Assembly (NCBI GenBank): GCA_964389575.1
Contig: CAYMFF010000053.1
Span: forward strand, 1-20,668
DNA from: JAGNRR01 sp964389575
GTDB lineage: Bacteria; Bacteroidota; Bacteroidia; Chitinophagales; Chitinophagaceae
DNA: 20,668 nt
Direction: 5' to 3'
A program made the translations under genes and the position numbers. The notes beneath the pieces are model-generated. The model was not told the DNA's origin and did no database searches. It was given only the letters and a program-made list of their open reading frames with translations. Shown here piece by piece: positions 15,415 through 20,668 of this stretch; position 1 is the stretch's first letter, and the number at the start of each line of letters is the position of its first letter.

Positions 15415-15987
15415 ATGAAATTTTTAAAATACTTTTTTTTAGTAGCCGCAACACTGCTAATTTTATTTTTTGTAATGGGACTTATTAAGCCCTCTGTGGA
15501 TTATGGTCATACGATTCAGGTGGATAAGCCAATTAAGGAAGCTTGGGCAGTGGTTGAAGATCCAAGTAAATTGTCTTTGTGGCTGGATGGATTTGTGAGT
15601 GAAACATTGATTAGTGGCGAAGCGAATCAAGTAGGAGCAAAGTATAAAGTGGTTGTGAAACCCAGTACTGAAGAAGATGCGTTTGAGATGATAGAAACAA
15701 TCACATCGCGAACTGAATTTGAACATATTGATATGCATTTTGAAAGTGATTTTGGTACGTTTGATCAAAAAATGACTTTTGCAGAAAAGGAAGGCGGAAC
15801 AGAAATTAAAACCGAAAGTGTTGTAAAAGGTAAAAACCTAGCCATGAGTGCTATGATGGGTTGGATGGAAACACTAACGGGTTCCTTTAAAGATAAAGAA
15901 GTAGAAAATATCGAAAAACTTAAAAACGTCATAAATCAGAATGAAACGAATTATTATTCAAATGATTCTGTGAAAGCGGGAATTTAA
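15415..15987 (+). CDS. SRPBCC (START-like) domain protein with N-terminal membrane anchor
   Basis: One hydrophobic segment (about 5-23) is followed by a helix-grip fold typical of the polyketide cyclase/SRPBCC family: HTIQVDKPIKEAWAVVEDPSKLSLWL near 32-57, then alternating strands with GAKYKVVV and FGTFDQKMTFAE, and a long C-terminal helix. The family binds hydrophobic ligands in a cavity. The ligand is unknown. The anchor and absence of a clear cleavage site suggest a membrane-tethered protein facing the periplasm. The 190-residue length is normal for the family with an added anchor and tail. It is divergent from the M23 peptidase and followed by its own terminator. Confidence 0.82.
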   Translation: MKFLKYFFLVAATLLILFFVMGLIKPSVDYGHTIQVDKPIKEAWAVVEDPSKLSLWLDGFVSETLISGEANQVGAKYKVVVKPSTEEDAFEMIETITSRTEFEHIDMHFESDFGTFDQKMTFAEKEGGTEIKTESVVKGKNLAMSAMMGWMETLTGSFKDKEVENIEKLKNVINQNETNYYSNDSVKAGI

Positions 15988-16006
15988 TTTCGCTTTCTTT
16001 TTTTTT
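15972..16006 (+). terminator. Rho-independent terminator overlapping the SRPBCC stop codon
   Basis: Stem GAAAGCG (15972-15978) with CGCTTTC (15991-15997) is followed by a long T-run. The left arm is coding sequence and the stop codon lies in the loop. Confidence 0.65.
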
Positions 16007-16049
16007 AAAGATTAAAAAGTTCTACATGATTTGCTAACTTAGTTCAACT

Positions 16050-16676
16050 ATGAAAAAAGGAATAATTATACTTTCGCTATTTCTCATAACCTTCTCGTCA
16101 ACTGCTCAAGTTTATGAAAGTGGAACGAGTATTTTATCGGCTGGTTATGGATTTCCCACAGTATTATCACTTCGTCTAATATCTGTTGATGCAGCAGATC
16201 GTGAGATATCTTCCCAGGGGCCCATTTATTTGCGAGGTGAATATTTGGCTTCGGATTTAATTTCAGTGGGTATTCAATTGGCCTACGCCAAAACTCAAGT
16301 TGATTATTCCATAGAATATACTGATGCAAACAGTCAATTACAACAAGGTAGGGAAGGCTGCGACATTACAAATTTTGGTGTTTATGCCGAGATGAATTTT
16401 TATTGGCTACGTTCTGGTAGAATGGCATTATACAGCGGTTTAGGTGCGGGTTACAATCATTTTAATTATACCGAATATTCTGATGATCCAAATTTTAGTT
16501 CTCCTTTTGGACAATTAATCGGGAATGCTATTCCGTTGGGTGCTCAACTTACTATGGTGGGTGCTAAAGTGAATCTTGCCGATGGCTTTGGCGTATATTC
16601 TAATTTTGGTTTTGGGAAATCGATTATTGAGATTGGTCTATGTTACGGCTTCGGCTCAAATGCAAAAAATAATTAG
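16050..16676 (+). CDS. Outer-membrane beta-barrel protein (208 aa)
   Basis: The signal peptide is MKKGIIILSLFLITFSSTAQ, cleaved near Ala19. The mature chain consists of alternating aromatic/small-residue strands (ISVGIQLAYAKTQVDY, FGVYAEMNFYWL, MALYSGLGAGYNHF, FGVYSNFGFGKS) separated by polar loops, and ends close to IGLCYGFGSNAK, as in small barrels of the OmpW/OMP_b-brl type. It has no T9SS domain. The role is not identifiable. It lies 138 nt upstream of the large T9SS cargo gene on the same strand; no strong terminator was found in between, so co-expression is possible but not shown. Confidence 0.8.
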   Translation: MKKGIIILSLFLITFSSTAQVYESGTSILSAGYGFPTVLSLRLISVDAADREISSQGPIYLRGEYLASDLISVGIQLAYAKTQVDYSIEYTDANSQLQQGREGCDITNFGVYAEMNFYWLRSGRMALYSGLGAGYNHFNYTEYSDDPNFSSPFGQLIGNAIPLGAQLTMVGAKVNLADGFGVYSNFGFGKSIIEIGLCYGFGSNAKNN

Positions 16677-16814
16677 GAGGGAGGTCTAATAAATTAATAT
16701 AGTTCGTTTTTACATATTAACTACTCAAAGAGATAATAGTGCTGTCAAAAAAGGAGGCGCGCTTTTTTATTTCCAATTATTTTTTGATAAATTCGTAAGA
16801 CCAAATTAAGTATT

Positions 16815-19751
16815 ATGAAAAAAGTGTTTATTCTTATTCTCCTAATCGGAGGAATTGCTACATCTTCTTTTGCTCAAGCTCCTATACAGAAATATTCTTA
16901 TTGGGATACCTTGCGCTATTCAAGTGGAATTTTTACGTCTCCTGAAACGGTTTTTTTAGATATAAATGATAACGATTTAATTGTCGGTTATTTTTTAAGT
17001 GCTTCGAGCACCTTTGAAGGGTTTGTGTACGATTTAAAAAATGATAAGTACCATTTATATAGCCATCCGGCTTATACGCATACAAAAATAACGGGTATTA
17101 ATAATGCTGGAGAGATTTTGGGTACGGCCTATACCTCAATAACGGCAGCGATTACATTCCGAGGCGAGTTTACTGCTGCATTGGGTGTGCAAAGTATTGT
17201 ACAAGTAAATTGGAATGGTTCTATGACCAGCCAAAATCAGCAGCCTACACGTTTAAACAACAACTCAGTCGGAGTAGGAGCCGTGCGGTCAGGAGCAGGA
17301 GCGGTGAATCGTTGGATTAACTATGAAACTGTTTTTCCGCCCAATACGGTTTCAGGATTGAAGAGAAGGCAAATAGGAACTACCCAATATAATACCTACG
17401 GCTTAGGAATTAATGATGCCAATCAGGTTAGTGGTTGGTATTTGAATGGGACACAATATCGTGCGGTAGTTTTTGATCATAATACCAATGCTTTTCAGGA
17501 TTATAATGCAAGGATTGTAAGTGCTCAGTCTAGAACTAAATTTAATGATATCAACAATAATAATATGGCGGCGGTTGAGTATCGAGATAATTTAGGTCAA
17601 TGGCAAGGGACGATAGCTCAATTATCGGGCACTACGGCTAATTATGAATCAGATGCTAATTTTATTTTTTCGCAAACCAAAACGCCAAATGGTTCTAGTA
17701 TACAAGGTATAAATGATAGCAATGATATTGTAGGTTTTGTAAACTTACCTAGTGGAGATAAAGTAGGATTTTTTGCCATTACCAATGAGTACGGCGCTGA
17801 GCATTTAGGTTTGAATGGTCCATTTGGTATTGCAAATTCGAATGATTATTTCGACTATGATCTAAACCATTATGACTATGTAAATAAAGATATTTGGTTA
17901 AATTCTAATGATGCCTTTATGGCAAATTATGTGGTTCCTCTTAACGGTGCTCCTTTAACTCCACAAGAAACGACTTTTTATAATCAAGGGCAAGTGTACC
18001 CTTCGTGGTTCGCATTTGTACAAGCTCAGGAAGAAGACAGTTTGTATATTACCACCAACGGTACTAAGAAGCCCAAGTCATCATCAATTATCCATTGGCT
18101 CAATGTTTCTACCCATGAATTTCAAGGAAACTGCCATGGGCTGTCGGCATTTGCGTTGCAGCACTTTCGTGATCCTTCGGTTCTAACGAATCGCTTTGGA
18201 AATAATATGGGTGGACTAGCTAGTATTACGATGTATGACTCGCTCAGTACCGGCATGAATCTTCCGTTAATGGAAACAATGGCTTCGTTGCAATTAGACT
18301 ACTATGATGAAAGTATCAGTAAGTATAAAGATGTGCAAGTGGCACACGGAGATGTTTATTTAAATGGAACGGGACCACAATTTGCTAACCAAACGCGCAA
18401 TGCAAGCTCGGCTATAGCACAATCCATCATGAATAATGATAGCGCGCGTATAATGAGTTGGGCAATAGACTTTGGTAATAATCAGGTGGGCTATCACAGT
18501 GTGGCACCAATAGGTGTGACGAGAGAGTTTGTTTATGATTATCCTATAGATTCTATTGCAATTATTGATCCTAATTACCCCAACGAATATCCCTTGGTAG
18601 TCTATGATCCTATTACGGGTTACATTATAGAACACCATAGCTTTGGTACAGATACGCTGGCATTTTACTATCCAAATGCTACGATTTATGAAACAAATGT
18701 CGCCACGCCTGCGGAAATAGTTTCGCGTCCAACAATTAATGGATCGCCAGGAATGAGCTATAAAACCATCGGTAATAAAAGTATTTTTTATACAAAAAAT
18801 GCCTGCGACTATATCATAAATGATAATGCCAGTGCCAATCAGTTTATAAAAAGTGGGAATGTGATTACCAATAATTTTTCGGGCATGAGACCCGATTATA
18901 TTATGGATTCGGATTTGCCGCCAATTATGCTACATGTAGATGGGTTATTAGACACCCGGACCGATATTAGTTCGTGTAACGGAGTCGCAAAATGGACCTT
19001 GTCTTATCCATCTGGTGAAATGCTTTTTTCTAGAGGAGCGGCTTTGCCTTCCGAAACCGATATTATAATTAATAAAAATGAAATTATTAAAGTAGAAAAC
19101 CCAGATGCTACTGATAAGTTTGTGCAACTAGCGTCAAACTATGGTCCGGGTAATGAAGAATCGTTTGTGTCGGTTGATAGTTTTAAAATAGAGCAAAATG
19201 ATACCCTTCGATTTGAAACCTTAGACCAGTATAATTTTAAATTATTGAATGGTAAAAATGCGGGCAATAATTATAATTTATATGTACGCTATTTAGCTCC
19301 CACTGAAAATTTTGTATGGAATACAAAAAAAATAGCGATTACTCCCAAGACCAATCATATCATACAATTGCGACCTACTAGCCAAGGGCAAAAAGTGGTG
19401 ATACTAATAGACTCATTGCAGGACGGTACAATAGATGATAGCATAGCTGTGGTCAATGGTGGTTTATCTACACCCAATATTTTGGCTAAGAATCATAGTA
19501 TTAAAGTGTATCCAAATCCTGTTCAGAATCATTTTAGTATCGAAATGAATAAATTACCACAGGGTGACTATGAATTTATGATTTACAATCAAACGGGTCA
19601 GTTAGTTCGTTCTAAGAATGTATCTAGTTCTGCTACGGGAGAGTTGAAACAAGAATTTGATATGGCTGATTTACCCAAAGGAATGTATTTAATTCGCATT
19701 CAAAATAATAGTACCGATTTCCGATATCAGCATAAAATTATTCTGAGATAA
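16815..19751 (+). CDS. T9SS cargo: HAF-like repeats, candidate papain-like protease domain, type A sorting domain
   Basis: A 978-residue exported protein. Signal peptide MKKVFILILLIGGIATSSFA (1-20). Residues about 45-325 hold about six degenerate HAF-type repeats of the form I-N-D/N-x-x-x-I-V-G (for example INDNDLIVGYF at 50-60, INNAGEILG near 93, INDANQVSGWY near 200, INDSNDIVGFV at 299-309), which likely form a beta-propeller or solenoid. Residues about 420-620 contain FQGNCHGLSAFAL (Gln437, Cys440), GYHSVAP (His561) and IIDPNYP (Asp585), an arrangement like papain-fold cysteine proteases. After a low-identity beta-rich section, residues about 890-978 form a type A T9SS sorting domain (KVYPNP at 897-902, LPKGMYLIRI, basic end). 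It should be carried across the outer membrane, then released or anchored. The protease role is inferred. Confidence 0.85.
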   Translation: MKKVFILILLIGGIATSSFAQAPIQKYSYWDTLRYSSGIFTSPETVFLDINDNDLIVGYFLSASSTFEGFVYDLKNDKYHLYSHPAYTHTKITGINNAGEILGTAYTSITAAITFRGEFTAALGVQSIVQVNWNGSMTSQNQQPTRLNNNSVGVGAVRSGAGAVNRWINYETVFPPNTVSGLKRRQIGTTQYNTYGLGINDANQVSGWYLNGTQYRAVVFDHNTNAFQDYNARIVSAQSRTKFNDINNNNMAAVEYRDNLGQWQGTIAQLSGTTANYESDANFIFSQTKTPNGSSIQGINDSNDIVGFVNLPSGDKVGFFAITNEYGAEHLGLNGPFGIANSNDYFDYDLNHYDYVNKDIWLNSNDAFMANYVVPLNGAPLTPQETTFYNQGQVYPSWFAFVQAQEEDSLYITTNGTKKPKSSSIIHWLNVSTHEFQGNCHGLSAFALQHFRDPSVLTNRFGNNMGGLASITMYDSLSTGMNLPLMETMASLQLDYYDESISKYKDVQVAHGDVYLNGTGPQFANQTRNASSAIAQSIMNNDSARIMSWAIDFGNNQVGYHSVAPIGVTREFVYDYPIDSIAIIDPNYPNEYPLVVYDPITGYIIEHHSFGTDTLAFYYPNATIYETNVATPAEIVSRPTINGSPGMSYKTIGNKSIFYTKNACDYIINDNASANQFIKSGNVITNNFSGMRPDYIMDSDLPPIMLHVDGLLDTRTDISSCNGVAKWTLSYPSGEMLFSRGAALPSETDIIINKNEIIKVENPDATDKFVQLASNYGPGNEESFVSVDSFKIEQNDTLRFETLDQYNFKLLNGKNAGNNYNLYVRYLAPTENFVWNTKKIAITPKTNHIIQLRPTSQGQKVVILIDSLQDGTIDDSIAVVNGGLSTPNILAKNHSIKVYPNPVQNHFSIEMNKLPQGDYEFMIYNQTGQLVRSKNVSSSATGELKQEFDMADLPKGMYLIRIQNNSTDFRYQHKIILR

Positions 19752-19774
19752 TCTGTAAGGAGTTAAAAAAAAGG

Positions 19775-19805
19775 AATGGATCACGCCCAGCGTGGTCTAT
19801 TTTTT
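19775..19805. terminator. Bidirectional terminator between convergent genes
   Basis: Arms 19775-19786 and 19790-19801 pair over 12 bp, with two G-T pairs, around a CCA loop. An A-run lies on the left (19765-19772) and a T-run on the right. It serves the T9SS cargo gene and, on the other strand, the DUF2147 gene, whose stop codon overlaps its edge. Confidence 0.75.
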
Positions 19806-20205
19806 ATTTCACTTTGGTCCAAGTGCGGGTTTCATAAAAGATACCTAGGTAACCCCGAAGTTTTAGTTTTCCGTTTTCAAGCCACATTTTGCCTTTATAG
19901 GTTTTGCCTGAGCGCGAGTCATATAATTTGCCACCTACTAATTCCTTGTCTTGTAAGGTGAAGTTGGTCAAAAATTCTAGGCCTTGTACATTTCTCTTGC
20001 GTAAAGCTTTATTTGGGTTTTTGATGTCTAGCTTTTGTTTTTTGTAGCCACCTATTTTATACACTTTGCCAAAGTATTGATTGCCTTTTTTATAAATCAC
20101 CACATAGGCGTCTTTTTTCTCTACTAGCCATTTGCCCTCAAAGCTTTGGCCAGAGGCGCCAGTAGAAATCAAGAAAAGGCTTAGTATGCTTAGTAGTAGT
20201 CTCAA
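19804..20205 (-). CDS. DUF2147 family secreted protein, TTG start
   Basis: It matches the DUF2147 pattern: FEGKWLVEKKDAYVVIY, YFGKVYKI, DIKNPNKALRKRNVQGL, GGKLYDSRSGKTYKGKMWLE and LRGYLG, ending in ETRTWTKV. This is a small beta-rich domain of unknown function, common in exported proteins of Bacteroidota and Proteobacteria. No ATG exists in the frame. Two TTG codons are candidates: 20241 and 20205. I prefer 20205, which gives a clean signal peptide (MRLLLSILSLFLISTGASG) and places an exact TAnnTTTG box 14 nt upstream; the longer form would translate that box. Length from this start is 133 residues. It ends on the shared terminator facing the T9SS cargo gene. Confidence 0.85.
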   Translation of the reverse strand: MRLLLSILSLFLISTGASGQSFEGKWLVEKKDAYVVIYKKGNQYFGKVYKIGGYKKQKLDIKNPNKALRKRNVQGLEFLTNFTLQDKELVGGKLYDSRSGKTYKGKMWLENGKLKLRGYLGIFYETRTWTKVK

Positions 20206-20219
20206 CGTGTAAATACCTA

Positions 20220-20227
20220 CAAAAATA
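20220..20227 (-). promoter_or_regulatory. Bacteroidota -7 element TATTTTTG for DUF2147 gene
   Basis: An exact TAnnTTTG match 14 nt upstream of the preferred TTG start and inside the longer candidate frame. It therefore helps decide the start. Confidence 0.5.
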
Positions 20228-20349
20228 ATTCCAAAATCCAAGTCGCCTTTTTTGTGGGTGTCATTTGATTGTAAAAAAGTATAGCTCTAGCTTAATAAGA
20301 GGTGTTTACTATTTTTTTAGGAACGTAAATAGACTGCGCAGCTAGTGCT

Positions 20350-20357
20350 TACATTTG
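20350..20357 (+). promoter_or_regulatory. -7 element TACATTTG almost touching the DUF2779 start
   Basis: An exact TAnnTTTG match with only 4 nt between it and the ATG. If used, transcription would begin at or next to the start codon, giving a leaderless mRNA. Confidence 0.45.
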
Positions 20358-20361
20358 ACCC

Positions 20362-20668
20362 ATGCTCAGCAAATCAAAAATAATCCGAGGCCTACAATGC
20401 GAGAAATCGCTTTGGCTTTATAAACATAAATACAATTTACAAGATAAAGTAGATGTGAGCCAGCAAGCCATTTTTGATACGGGGCAAGATGTGGGTGTAT
20501 TGGCGCAGCAGTTGTGGCCAGGTGGTATAGACGCCACTGCAGGGCAAGATTATCCTAATATTTTGGCGGCTAAAGAAACCCAACGTTTACTGGCTGATGG
20601 ACAGCACGTAATTTATGAAGCCACTTTTGTTTATGACGATACCTTGGTGGCGGTTGATGTTTTAGCCT
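20362..20668 (+). CDS. DUF2779 / Cas4-like PD-(D/E)XK-fold protein, 5' part only
   Basis: Only the first 102 residues are in the window. The opening LSKSKIIRGLQCEKSLWLYKH, with Cys13, is the signature N-terminus of DUF2779-type proteins, whose N-terminal half resembles RecB/Cas4 nucleases and may bind an iron-sulfur cluster. Further on, FDTGQDVGVLAQQLWPGG (38-55) and VIYEATFVYDDTLVAVDVL (83-101) follow the same family, with Asp99 at the first metal-binding Asp of the PD-(D/E)XK core. The rest of the active site and the C-terminal DUF2779 domain would lie beyond the edge. No cas genes or CRISPR repeats are in the window, so a CRISPR role is not supported. Confidence 0.8.
   Translation, partial: MLSKSKIIRGLQCEKSLWLYKHKYNLQDKVDVSQQAIFDTGQDVGVLAQQLWPGGIDATAGQDYPNILAAKETQRLLADGQHVIYEATFVYDDTLVAVDVLA

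Noticed and set aside
16747..16768. A-run, short loop, T-run hairpin after the outer-membrane barrel gene
   Set aside because: The stem is six A-T pairs plus one G-C pair, too weak to call a terminator with confidence.
16788..16795. TAAATTCG as a -7 promoter box for the T9SS cargo gene
   Set aside because: One mismatch to TAnnTTTG in a very AT-rich stretch and no clear -33 element; not strong enough to list.
20362..20668. CRISPR-associated Cas4
   Set aside because: The N-terminal signature fits the DUF2779 family rather than a stand-alone Cas4, and there are no other cas genes or arrays in view.

Overview
This AT-rich window comes from a member of the Bacteroidota. Three things show this: (i) many genes are preceded by the phylum's housekeeping -7 promoter element TAnnTTTG (nine exact copies placed just upstream of starts); (ii) a 978-residue secreted protein ends in a type A sorting domain of the type IX secretion system (KVYPNP motif, C-terminal Lys-Ile-Ile-Leu-Arg); (iii) Shine-Dalgarno sequences are largely absent. 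Genus cannot be fixed from the sequence alone. No rRNA, tRNA, insertion sequence, phage gene or CRISPR array was seen.

Layout. 1-142: two hairpin terminators. 143-2741 (minus): two adjacent isocitrate dehydrogenases from two different subfamilies, one like eukaryotic IDH1 and one like E. coli Icd, each with its own promoter. 2916-7360: a glycan/lipid-glycosylation group made of a polyprenyl-phosphate GT2 (plus), two SAM methyltransferases 1 nt apart (minus), and a GT-C membrane glycosyltransferase with a C-terminal TPR domain (plus). 7466-9563: an unrecognised secreted protein and dihydrolipoamide dehydrogenase. 9564-9836: a repeat-rich intergenic stretch. 9837-15327 (minus): M23 peptidase, M3 lipoprotein peptidase, a 57-residue two-helix membrane protein, a second GT-C glycosyltransferase and a threonine aldolase-like enzyme; the last four look like one transcription unit. 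15415-19751 (plus): SRPBCC-domain membrane-anchored protein, outer-membrane beta-barrel, and the large T9SS cargo. 19804-20205 (minus): DUF2147 protein. 20362-end (plus): N-terminus of a DUF2779/Cas4-like nuclease-fold protein, cut by the window edge.

How the parts relate. The two IDHs and Lpd serve the TCA cycle and 2-oxoacid dehydrogenase complexes. The GT2 enzyme could make a polyprenyl-phosphate sugar donor of the kind GT-C enzymes use; two GT-C enzymes lie within 10 kb. The most unusual item is the T9SS cargo: between HAF-like repeats and the sorting domain it carries a Gln-Cys / His / Asp arrangement (Q437, C440, H561, D585) whose order and spacing resemble a papain-fold (YopT/C58-like) cysteine protease. 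This is an inference from motifs and needs structure prediction. Most of the rest is ordinary chromosomal housekeeping content.
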